A DNA stretch of 64,000 nt, from assembly GCF_009758255.1 (NCBI RefSeq), contig NZ_WSEN01000004.1:1-64000 (forward strand). The letters are read 5' to 3'. This document shows, in pieces, positions 15,355 through 23,079 of this stretch. The notes below the pieces were generated by a model. It worked only from the letters and a program-made list of their open reading frames with translations. It made no database searches and was not told where the DNA came from. The stretch's first letter is position 1. Each line of letters opens with the position of its first letter. The position numbers and the translations under genes were made by a program. The stretch comes from Microbacterium sp. MAH-37. Its GTDB lineage: Bacteria > Actinomycetota > Actinomycetes > Actinomycetales > Microbacteriaceae.

Positions 15355-16380
15355 ATGCTCGATTCCTCCCCGCCGCGCACCGCGCTGCCTGCCGGTCCGG
15401 ATCCCCGGATGAGCGATACCAGAGCGCTCGTCACCGTACCGGCTCCGCGCGGCCGCCGCCGGGCGCCGCGTACCGGGAAACAGACCTGGCGGCGCGCACT
15501 CACACGCGACTGGCGCCTCTACACGTTCCTGATCCTCCCGCTGCTGTTCCTGCTGATCTTCCGGTACATCCCCATGCTGGGCAATGTGATCGCCTTCCGC
15601 CGGTTCCGGCCGGGCGGATCGATCTTCGGTGATGAATGGGTCGGCTTCTACTACTTCGAGGCGTTCATACACAACGCGCAGTTCTGGCAGGTGTTCTGGA
15701 ACACCGTCATCCTCGGCACGTTCACCCTGGTCATCTGCTTCCCGCTGCCGATCATCCTCGCCCTCATGCTCAACGAGCTGCGGTCGCGGCGATTCAAACG
15801 CGTCGTGCAGACCATCTCGTACCTGCCGCATTTCATGTCGGTGGTCATCGTCGCCGGTCTCGTGCTGCAGCTGACCTCGCTCACCGGCACGATCAACCAG
15901 ATCGTCGAGGCGTTCGGCGCCGATCCGATCCCGTTCATGCAGCAGCCGCAGTGGTTCCGCAGCATCTACGTCTCATCCGAGGCGTGGCAGACGGTCGGCT
16001 GGGGGACGATCCTCTACCTCGCCGCACTGACCACGATCGACGACCAGCTCTACGAAGCGGCACGCATCGACGGCGCGAACCGCTGGCAGCAGACCTGGCA
16101 CATCACGCTGCCGGGCATCCGGCCCACCATGGTGGTCCTGCTCATCCTGAACATCGGCTCGTTCATGGCCGTCGGATTCGAGAAGGTCCTGCTGCTGCAG
16201 AATCCGCTCATCTACCCCACCGCCGACGTGATCTCGACCTACCTGTACCGCGTCGGCATCCAGTCCGCCCAGTTCTCCTACGCCACCGCGATCGGTCTGT
16301 TCGAAGCCCTCATCGGCCTCACGCTCGTGCTCGGCGCCAACTACATCTCCCGTCGATTGGTGGGTACCTCGCTATGGTGA
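15355..16380 (+). CDS. Sugar ABC transporter permease, LplB type
   Basis: The product is 341 residues. A basic N-terminal tail of about 50 residues is followed by six membrane segments. The first segment region reads LYTFLILPLLFLLIFRYIPMLGNVIAFRRF, typical of the LplB/YteP branch of MalF-like permeases. The conserved EAA loop is YEAARIDGANRWQQTWHITLPGI. That branch usually imports uronate- or xylose-containing oligosaccharides. The start at 15355 has a GAAGTGAG ribosome site; an in-frame ATG at 15409 is an alternative. It overlaps the second permease gene by 7 bases. No ATPase gene is linked. Confidence 0.9.
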   Translation: MLDSSPPRTALPAGPDPRMSDTRALVTVPAPRGRRRAPRTGKQTWRRALTRDWRLYTFLILPLLFLLIFRYIPMLGNVIAFRRFRPGGSIFGDEWVGFYYFEAFIHNAQFWQVFWNTVILGTFTLVICFPLPIILALMLNELRSRRFKRVVQTISYLPHFMSVVIVAGLVLQLTSLTGTINQIVEAFGADPIPFMQQPQWFRSIYVSSEAWQTVGWGTILYLAALTTIDDQLYEAARIDGANRWQQTWHITLPGIRPTMVVLLILNIGSFMAVGFEKVLLLQNPLIYPTADVISTYLYRVGIQSAQFSYATAIGLFEALIGLTLVLGANYISRRLVGTSLW

Positions 16381-17327
16381 CCGCAGCCACGTCCGAAGCC
16401 GACGTCCTGTCCTCCGAGCCGGATCTGTCCCATGTGCGCGCCGAGAACGGCGTGATCAAGGAGTCGGTCGGATACCGCATCTTCCAGGTGGCGAACGTGG
16501 TCGCGCTGCTGCTCATCTGCGCGGTCACCCTCTATCCGTTCATCAACCTCGTCGCCAAGGCCTTCTCGTCGGAGGGGTACATCGCGGCTGGCGAGGTCAA
16601 CCTGATCCCGCGCGGGTTCAACATCGAGACGTTCAAGGCCGTGCTCGGCGACGGTCTGTTCTGGACCAACTACGGCAACACGATCATCTACACGGTGGTG
16701 GCGACCGCGATCTCGATGTTCCTCACCACCACGTACGCCTACGCGATCAGCCGGCAGAACCTCAAGGGCCGCACCTTCTTCATCGGCGTGGCCGTGTTCA
16801 CCATGTTCTTCAGTGGCGGGCTGATCCCGAACTACATCCTCGTGGCGAGCTGGCTCGGCTGGCGCAACAGCATCTGGGCCGTGGTCGTGCCCGGCGCGCT
16901 GAGCGTGTTCAACCTGCTGGTGATGAAGTCGTTCTTCGAGAACTTCCCGGCCGAGCTGGAAGAGGCGGCGGCGATCGACGGCATGTCCACGTACGGCGTG
17001 TTCTTCCGCATCGTCCTCCCGCTGTCGAAGGCGGTGCTCGCGACGATGACGCTGTTCTACGCCGTCGGCATGTGGAACTCCTGGTTCGGCGCGTTCCTGT
17101 ACCTCGACGACAAGAACCTGTTCCCCGTGACCGTCTACCTGCGCAACCTGATCGCGAGCGCGACCGGCACGACCGACCTCGCCGGGACGGCCGCGGAGAC
17201 CACGCAGGTCGCCGCCAACATCCAGTCGGTGACCATGCTGCTCACGGTGCTGCCGATCGTCTGCCTCTACCCCTTCATCCAGCGGTACTTCGTATCCGGC
17301 GTGATGCTCGGCTCCGTCAAGGGCTGA
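16374..17327 (+). CDS. Sugar ABC transporter permease, LplC type
   Basis: The product is 317 residues with six membrane segments and the EAA loop LEEAAAIDGMSTYGVFFRIVLPLSKAVLAT. The motif MFFSGGLIPNYILVASWLG in the centre and the C-terminal YFVSGVMLGSVKG match the LplC/YtcP branch. It overlaps the upstream permease by 7 bases, so the two subunits should be made in equal amounts. It forms the membrane channel together with that permease. Confidence 0.9.
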   Translation: MVTAATSEADVLSSEPDLSHVRAENGVIKESVGYRIFQVANVVALLLICAVTLYPFINLVAKAFSSEGYIAAGEVNLIPRGFNIETFKAVLGDGLFWTNYGNTIIYTVVATAISMFLTTTYAYAISRQNLKGRTFFIGVAVFTMFFSGGLIPNYILVASWLGWRNSIWAVVVPGALSVFNLLVMKSFFENFPAELEEAAAIDGMSTYGVFFRIVLPLSKAVLATMTLFYAVGMWNSWFGAFLYLDDKNLFPVTVYLRNLIASATGTTDLAGTAAETTQVAANIQSVTMLLTVLPIVCLYPFIQRYFVSGVMLGSVKG

Positions 17328-17389
17328 CCGCCGCCTCCCCCCTGCACGTCGAACGACGACGTTCATCACGAATCACAGGAAGAGAGAAC

Positions 17390-19039
17390 ATGTCCCAGAA
17401 CCGTATCCGCCTGGTGTCGCTGGCGGGTCTCGCGGTGGCCGCCATCGCGCTCACGGCATGCACCAGCAGCGCCACGCCCGACGACGCGGGCAGCGACAAG
17501 GTCACCATCGACAAGGCGCACTCCGTCGGAGCGATGAAGGACTTCGCGGCCGGAACCAGTTTCAAGGCCACCGAGCCCGTGAAGTTCGACCTGATGTACC
17601 GCGACATGACCGCCTATCCGGTCAAGAACGACTGGTCGGTCTTCACGCACCTCGACGAGGATCGCAACGTCACCTTCAACCGCACCGACATCCCCGCCGC
17701 CGACCTCGATCAGAAGAAGTCGCTGCTCATCGGGAGCGGAGAGGCCGGCGACATCATCTCGGTGACCTATCCCGGTGCCGAGACGCAGTTCGTCTCCGGC
17801 GGGGCCCTGCTTCCGGTGTCGGACTACTTCGACTACCTTCCCAACTTCGAGCAGAAGGTCAAGGACTGGGATCTGCAGGACGAGATCGACGCCCGCAAGC
17901 AGGAGAACGGGAAGGTCTATCTGCTGCCCGGTCTGCGCGAGAAGCCCGATGTGCAGTACAGCGTGCTCATCCGCGAGGACCTCTGGGAGAAGGCCGGCAT
18001 CACCGACGACCCGAAGACGTGGGACGACTTCGCCGACCAGCTGAAGAAGGTGAAGGACGCCAACCCGTCGCTGGCATACCCGATGTCCGATCGGTGGACC
18101 GATTCCGACCCGCTCGGATCGTTCCTCAACGTGATGGCGCCGAACTACGGCACGGCCGCGGGGTGGGGCTACGCGAACACCTACTACGACCAGGACGCCG
18201 GCAAGTACGTCTTCACGGGCACCACGGACGAGTACAAGCAGGTGGTGACCTACGCCTCCGATCTGATCTCCGAGGGACTGCTCGATCCGGAGATCACGCA
18301 GAGCGACGACCAGGCCGCCGAGAAGTTCACCTCGGGCAAGTCGGCTGCGATCTCGGGCAACACGCAGTCGCTCGAGGAGTACCGCAAGAAGCTCGCGGAC
18401 GCCGGCATGGACGGCAAGCTGCGGCTCATCGACATCCCCGGCGGGCCGGCGGGGTCGAACCTGCCCGGCGGACGCCTCGGCCCCGGCATCATGATCGGCG
18501 CGGATGCCGCGGACAAGCCGTACTTCAAGGCGATGCTGCAGTTCATCGACTGGCTGTACTACTCGGATGAGGGCATCGAGTTCGCCCAGTGGGGCGTCGA
18601 GGCCGAGACCTTCACCCGTGACGGCGACACCCGCGTGCTGAACGACGATCTCGGATGGGGGCCGATCAACCCCACCTCCGAGAAGAAGCTCAACGCCGAC
18701 TACGGCTACAGCAACGGCGTGTTCCTGATGGCGAACGGCTCTTCGGCCGAGCTGACGCAGTCGATGATGACCCCCGAGATCGCCGACTGGACAGCCGCGC
18801 AGCTCAAGGAGAAGACGGTGCTGCCGATCGCTCCGCCGGCTCAGCTCGACGAGATGGAGCTGGAGCAGACCTCGCTTCTCGACACGTCGCTGAAGGATGC
18901 CGTCAAGTCGGCGACGGCGGCGTTCATCACGGGTCAGCGCTCGCTCGACGACTGGGACGCGTACGTCTCTGAGATCAAGGGCCTCGGCTCCGATCAGCTG
19001 ATCGACACGATCAACAGCGCGCTCGCGAAGTCGGAGTGA
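17390..19039 (+). CDS. Extracellular solute-binding lipoprotein, LplA type
   Basis: The product is 549 residues. A lipoprotein signal (about residues 5-23) ends in the lipobox LTAC with the lipidated Cys at position 24. The mature protein shows the long family-1-like solute-binding pattern: LLIGSGEAGDIISVTYPG, YLLPGLREKPDVQYSVLIREDLWEKAGI, FIDWLYYSDEGIEFAQWGVE. Proteins of this size serve LplBC-type permeases. AGGAAGAGAG precedes the ATG at 17390. A 62-base gap separates it from the permease gene, and a terminator follows. Its bound sugar probably sets the operon's substrate. Confidence 0.92.
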   Translation: MSQNRIRLVSLAGLAVAAIALTACTSSATPDDAGSDKVTIDKAHSVGAMKDFAAGTSFKATEPVKFDLMYRDMTAYPVKNDWSVFTHLDEDRNVTFNRTDIPAADLDQKKSLLIGSGEAGDIISVTYPGAETQFVSGGALLPVSDYFDYLPNFEQKVKDWDLQDEIDARKQENGKVYLLPGLREKPDVQYSVLIREDLWEKAGITDDPKTWDDFADQLKKVKDANPSLAYPMSDRWTDSDPLGSFLNVMAPNYGTAAGWGYANTYYDQDAGKYVFTGTTDEYKQVVTYASDLISEGLLDPEITQSDDQAAEKFTSGKSAAISGNTQSLEEYRKKLADAGMDGKLRLIDIPGGPAGSNLPGGRLGPGIMIGADAADKPYFKAMLQFIDWLYYSDEGIEFAQWGVEAETFTRDGDTRVLNDDLGWGPINPTSEKKLNADYGYSNGVFLMANGSSAELTQSMMTPEIADWTAAQLKEKTVLPIAPPAQLDEMELEQTSLLDTSLKDAVKSATAAFITGQRSLDDWDAYVSEIKGLGSDQLIDTINSALAKSE

Positions 19040-19047
19040 ACCCGCGG

Positions 19048-19076
19048 GTGGCCGGGAGCCTCGGGCTCCCGGCCAC
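19048..19076 (+). terminator. Terminator of the Lpl-type ABC operon
   Basis: A perfect 13-bp stem (19048-19060 with 19064-19076) with a 3-base loop is followed by TTCGTCT. The convergent MFS gene ends at 19082, so it probably acts for both. Confidence 0.75.
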
Positions 19077-19081
19077 TTCGT

Positions 19082-20314
19082 CTACCGCCGTGCGGCGGTG
19101 GCGGTCATCTCGTCCTCGCGGAGCGGGCGGGCCGCTCCGGAGAACAGGCCGGAGAGCACGGCGAGCACCACGAGCACGTAGAGCGTGTTCAGCAGGCCGA
19201 CGTGGTTGGCGATGAACCCGAGCACCGGAGGGCCGCCGAGGAAGGCGATGTACCCGATGGTCGCCGCCGCACTCACGCGGGCGGCCGCCTTCGCGGGGTC
19301 GTCGGCCGCCGCGGACATCCCGAGCGGGAAGCCGAGCGAGGCGCCGATCCCCCACAGCGCGGCCGCGACGAACACCAGCGGGGTGTTCGGGGCGAGGATG
19401 AAGAGCAGGATGCCGCCGGCGGCGGTGACCGCGAGCACGCGCAGGACGACCACGCGGCCGAAGCGGTCGACCAGCGGGCCGCCGAACACGCGCACGACGG
19501 TCATCGCGACCGAGAACACCGCGAGGGCCGCCGCACCCGCGGCAGGACCGGCACCGTGGTCCTCGGCCGTGCCGAGCGCCAGCCAGTCGTTCGCCCCGCC
19601 CTCGGCGAAGGACATGCCGAGCATGACGACGCCGAGCGCGTAGGTGCGCGGCTCGCGCCAGGCGGACAGCGCGACGTGCATCCGCTCGCGCCAGTGCGGC
19701 TTCTCCTGCGGCTCCGGGTCGAGCGCGGCGTCGCGGTTCGGGACGTTGAGGTAGCAGACCACCGCGGCGACGACGATGACCGCGCCCATCGTGACCCCGT
19801 GCGAGGCGACATCGGCGCCGATGCTGACGGCCAATGCGCCGGCGCCGGCGCCGAGCACGGTGCCGAGGCTGAAGAACGCGTGGAACACCGGCAGGACCGT
19901 CCTGCCCATCTGCTGCTCGATCGCCGTCGCCTCGACGTTCATCATGACGTCGAGGTTGCCGTTGCCGTAGCCGAACATCGCGAGGCCGGCGATGACCATC
20001 GGCACGGAGCCGAAGACATTCGTGCCGAGGCCGATGAGGGCGACGCCGACGCCGAAGATCAGCATCATCACCAGCATACCCCGGCGTGCTCCGGTGCGCG
20101 CCATCATCGCGGGGCTCGTGGAGATGCCGATGATCGAGGCGATGCCGGCGGCCAGCAGCAGCAGACCGACCTGCGCCTTGTCGATGTCGAGCGCGATCTT
20201 GATGTCGGGCACGCGGGACGCCCAGGTCGCGATCGACAGGCCGCTGGCGAGGAAGATGGCGAAGATCGCGGCGCGCCAGCGCACGAACTGCGAGCGAGTG
20301 AGGGCGGAGTCCAT
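19082..20314 (-). CDS. MFS transporter
   Basis: The product is 410 residues from the ATG at 20314, with twelve predicted membrane segments in two halves separated by a loop around residue 200. The N-terminal segment reads RAAIFAIFLASGLSIATWASRVPDIK, and GYGNGNLDVMMNVEATAIEQQ in segment 4-5 is typical of a YbjJ/FucP-like branch of the superfamily. I preferred the second ATG because GGGGGAC lies just before it; an ATG at 20323 is also possible. It is divergent from a LacI regulator across a perfect operator, suggesting a sugar or small organic substrate. Confidence 0.85.
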   Translation of the reverse strand: MDSALTRSQFVRWRAAIFAIFLASGLSIATWASRVPDIKIALDIDKAQVGLLLLAAGIASIIGISTSPAMMARTGARRGMLVMMLIFGVGVALIGLGTNVFGSVPMVIAGLAMFGYGNGNLDVMMNVEATAIEQQMGRTVLPVFHAFFSLGTVLGAGAGALAVSIGADVASHGVTMGAVIVVAAVVCYLNVPNRDAALDPEPQEKPHWRERMHVALSAWREPRTYALGVVMLGMSFAEGGANDWLALGTAEDHGAGPAAGAAALAVFSVAMTVVRVFGGPLVDRFGRVVVLRVLAVTAAGGILLFILAPNTPLVFVAAALWGIGASLGFPLGMSAAADDPAKAAARVSAAATIGYIAFLGGPPVLGFIANHVGLLNTLYVLVVLAVLSGLFSGAARPLREDEMTATAARR

Positions 20315-20327
20315 GTCCCCCATCGTA

Positions 20328-20341
20328 TCGAATCGATTCGA
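20328..20341. promoter_or_regulatory. Perfect LacI-type operator between MFS and LacI genes
   Basis: TCGAATCGATTCGA is a perfect 14-bp palindrome with the central CG typical of LacI-family sites. It lies 14 bases upstream of the MFS start and 33 bases upstream of the LacI gene, so one bound dimer could control both. Confidence 0.7.
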
Positions 20342-20373
20342 AGCAACGGAACCACCGGGTTATGCTCGGAGGC

Positions 20374-21432
20374 ATGAACGACCGCCGTCCCACCCTCGCC
20401 GACGTGGCGCACGCCGCCGGGGTGTCGACGTCCACGGCGTCCGTGGTGTTCAGCGGAAAGGTCAACGTGGCCGAGGCGACCCGCGAGAAGGTGCTCGCCG
20501 CGGCATCCGAACTCGGCTACACCGGTCCCGATCCGCGGGCCGCGTCGCTGCGCCTCGGCCGCAGCGGGATCGTCGCGGTCGTGCTCGGCGGGCACCTGCG
20601 GCACGCCTTCCTCGACCCGGTGACGACGGCGATGATGGACGGTCTGACCGACGCGCTGGCCGAGGCCAGCGCTGGTCTGCTGCTGCTGCGCGACGACCCG
20701 CAGAGCGAGAGTGCGCACCCCGTCACCGAGGCCCCGGTGGACGCCGTCGTGCTGATCGGATGCTCGGCGCGCTCGCGCGAGGCGCTCGAGATCGTGCGCG
20801 GGCGGGGGCTGCCGGTCGTCGTGATCGAGGGCGATGCAGGGGAGGGGATTCCCCAGGTCACGCTGGACAACCGCGAGGCGTCGGCGGAGGTCGCCCGGCA
20901 TGTATTCCAGCTGGGGCATAGGGATGTCGCGCTGGTGACGCTGGGATTGGACGCCGAACGTCGACGCGGGGTCGTCACCCCGGAGCACATCGCGGCGGCG
21001 ACCGTCGACGTGACGCTCGATCGGCTCGCAGGTGCGCGCGAGGTGTTCCCGGATGCTCCGGCGATCAGCGCGGCCGGCAGCCTGATCGATGAGGGGATGA
21101 TCGCGGGACGGGCGCTGCTCACGGACCCGGCGCACCGGCCCACCGCCGTGCTGGCCCAGAGCGACCTGCTGGCGGTCGGCGTGATCCGCGCGGCCGAGGA
21201 ACTGGGGCTGCGCGTGCCGGAGGACGTCAGCGTGGCCGGGTTCGACGGCATCGCCGTGGACGGACTCGGCGACTACCGCCTGACGACCGCGGTGCAGCCG
21301 GCCGTGCGCAAGGGCCGTGCCGCCGGCGAGCAGATCGTGCGCATGCTCGACGGCGAGCCGGGGGAGACGGTGCACCTCACCTGCCGCTTCCGCGCCGGGT
21401 CGACGACCGCGGCTCCGCCCGCCCGCCCCTGA
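20374..21432 (+). CDS. LacI-family regulator of the divergent MFS gene
   Basis: The product is 352 residues. The helix-turn-helix is PTLADVAHAAGVSTSTASVVFSGKVNVAEATREKVLAAASELGY at the N-terminus. The effector domain contains HRPTAVLAQSDLLAVGVIRAAEELGLRVPEDVSVAGFDGIAVDG. CGGAGG is 5 bases before the ATG at 20374; an earlier in-frame ATG at 20362 lacks such a site. A perfect operator lies immediately upstream. The sensed ligand is unknown. Confidence 0.9.
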   Translation: MNDRRPTLADVAHAAGVSTSTASVVFSGKVNVAEATREKVLAAASELGYTGPDPRAASLRLGRSGIVAVVLGGHLRHAFLDPVTTAMMDGLTDALAEASAGLLLLRDDPQSESAHPVTEAPVDAVVLIGCSARSREALEIVRGRGLPVVVIEGDAGEGIPQVTLDNREASAEVARHVFQLGHRDVALVTLGLDAERRRGVVTPEHIAAATVDVTLDRLAGAREVFPDAPAISAAGSLIDEGMIAGRALLTDPAHRPTAVLAQSDLLAVGVIRAAEELGLRVPEDVSVAGFDGIAVDGLGDYRLTTAVQPAVRKGRAAGEQIVRMLDGEPGETVHLTCRFRAGSTTAAPPARP

Positions 21433-21500
21433 CTCGGGAGTGTCCCTGTTTGCCGCATCCGGCGCGCTGATGCGGCATATTGCGACATTCCTCAGAGGGG

Positions 21501-22988
21501 TCAGGAGCGCTGCGGGCCGAGGGGCAGCGGATGCCGGGCGAAGTCGAGGATCGTGTACCGGCCGCAGGGCACGACGGCGTCGGGCACGACGCCGGGCGGG
21601 GGCAGCTCCCATGCCTGGCTCTGGGCGTCCTCGACCAGGAACGTGACCGCCGAGACCTCGAAGTCGGTGCGATTCACCAGCCAGGCGTAGCCGCGCAGCG
21701 TGTGGTCGACCTGCACCAACCGCGCCGGATCCTTCAGATGCAGCTTGGGCAGCCGCACCGTCCAGAACTGCCCGGCGCCGGTGCGACCCGACTGATCGAC
21801 CCAGTCCGTCACACAGCGCAGATCGCGGTCGTCCGCATTCGCCGCCGACGCCAGCCGCGGCGTCGAGACGACGGCGAGGACGAGCAGAACCACGGCGGAT
21901 GCGGCGATCGCGATGCGGGCGGCGATCCGCGGCATCCGGATGCTGCGGGGGAGGGCGACCAGGGAGAGCACCGGCGCGAACGCGATCGGCTGCAGGTACC
22001 GGGCCGCGTGCGTGCCGAGCGCGACCGCTCCGATGACGACGAGCACGGGGATCAGCCAGCCCGCCGTGCCGACGATGCGGGCCCCGCCGCTGCAACGCAG
22101 CGTACGACGCACGCAGAACGCCAGAAGTCCCACGAAGATGAGCGCCGCCGCGACGCCACCGGGGGCGGTGAGTCGCTCGCCTGCGAGCCTCGCGTAGTAC
22201 TGCAGCGACTGCATCCACTCAGGCGGCTGGGCGTATCCGGCGCCGGTGTTGGCGATCCATTCCGAGAACGGAATGCGTGCCAGGAAGCCGGCCACGGTCC
22301 CCGCGACGAGCGCGAGGAGCGGCACGAGCGCGCGTTCCCGCCGGCGCAGTGCGCCCAAGCCGAGTAGCAGCCCGAGCGGTGCCGTCGCCCATGCCGCGAA
22401 CAGCGGATTCGACAGGGTCGAGACCGCGGCCACGAGACCGAGGAGGTACGGGATGCCCGCCCAGCCTCCATCGACGTGACGACGGATCAGCCCGACGGCG
22501 ACGACCACGGCGATCACGGTCGCGGAGTAGTAGGTGGTGATCAGCAGCAGGGACGCCGGTTCCAGCGCATCGCGCGAGGGCGACGTCTCGAGCGACGCGA
22601 GGAGGCAGAAGGCCGCGAACGCGAAGAGCGTCCACACCACGGGCGAGCGTCCTTCGCCTCGGCGCCCGGCTGCCAGGCGCAGAGCGCCGTAGAGCGCCGC
22701 CAGATTCACGACGGCGTTCACCGCGAACAGCGCGTCGGGGCTGAGCCAGGGGAGGGCCAGGCCGAGCAGCGCGAAGCATGCCGACTCCGGCATGAACAGA
22801 ACGCTGGAGAACGCCCAGTCCTGCGGCTGCCCTTCCAGCACCGAACGGGCGAACAGCGCGACGACCAGGGAGTCGCCGTCGCGGAACAGCAGTTCCGACC
22901 GGGCGGATGCGGCCATCTCAGCCGCGACGAACACCGCCATACCCAGTGCGGCAGCCCATCCCGCCGCTTCACGCCATCCCCCGCGCAC
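21501..22988 (-). CDS. Polytopic membrane protein of unknown function
   Basis: The product is about 495 residues from a GTG at 22988 (another GTG at 23024 is in frame). I count roughly ten hydrophobic segments from residue 10 to about 385, then a soluble C-terminal domain of about 110 residues with two Cys (DLRCVTDW, VVPCGRYT). The first extracytoplasmic loop carries RDGDSLVVALFARSVLEGQPQDWAFSS. An acidic motif in the first loop followed by many membrane segments and a soluble tail resembles GT-C type glycosyltransferases. I do not recognise a named family. It is divergent from the Mrp operon. Confidence 0.7.
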   Translation of the reverse strand: MRGGWREAAGWAAALGMAVFVAAEMAASARSELLFRDGDSLVVALFARSVLEGQPQDWAFSSVLFMPESACFALLGLALPWLSPDALFAVNAVVNLAALYGALRLAAGRRGEGRSPVVWTLFAFAAFCLLASLETSPSRDALEPASLLLITTYYSATVIAVVVAVGLIRRHVDGGWAGIPYLLGLVAAVSTLSNPLFAAWATAPLGLLLGLGALRRRERALVPLLALVAGTVAGFLARIPFSEWIANTGAGYAQPPEWMQSLQYYARLAGERLTAPGGVAAALIFVGLLAFCVRRTLRCSGGARIVGTAGWLIPVLVVIGAVALGTHAARYLQPIAFAPVLSLVALPRSIRMPRIAARIAIAASAVVLLVLAVVSTPRLASAANADDRDLRCVTDWVDQSGRTGAGQFWTVRLPKLHLKDPARLVQVDHTLRGYAWLVNRTDFEVSAVTFLVEDAQSQAWELPPPGVVPDAVVPCGRYTILDFARHPLPLGPQRS

Positions 22989-23079
22989 CTGACCACTCTC
23001 GCACGACCCGGCCGGTCGGTACACTGGGAAAGTACAGCCCGCCTAGGCCGGAAGGCCCGACGAGCGTGAGGAGCCGCTT

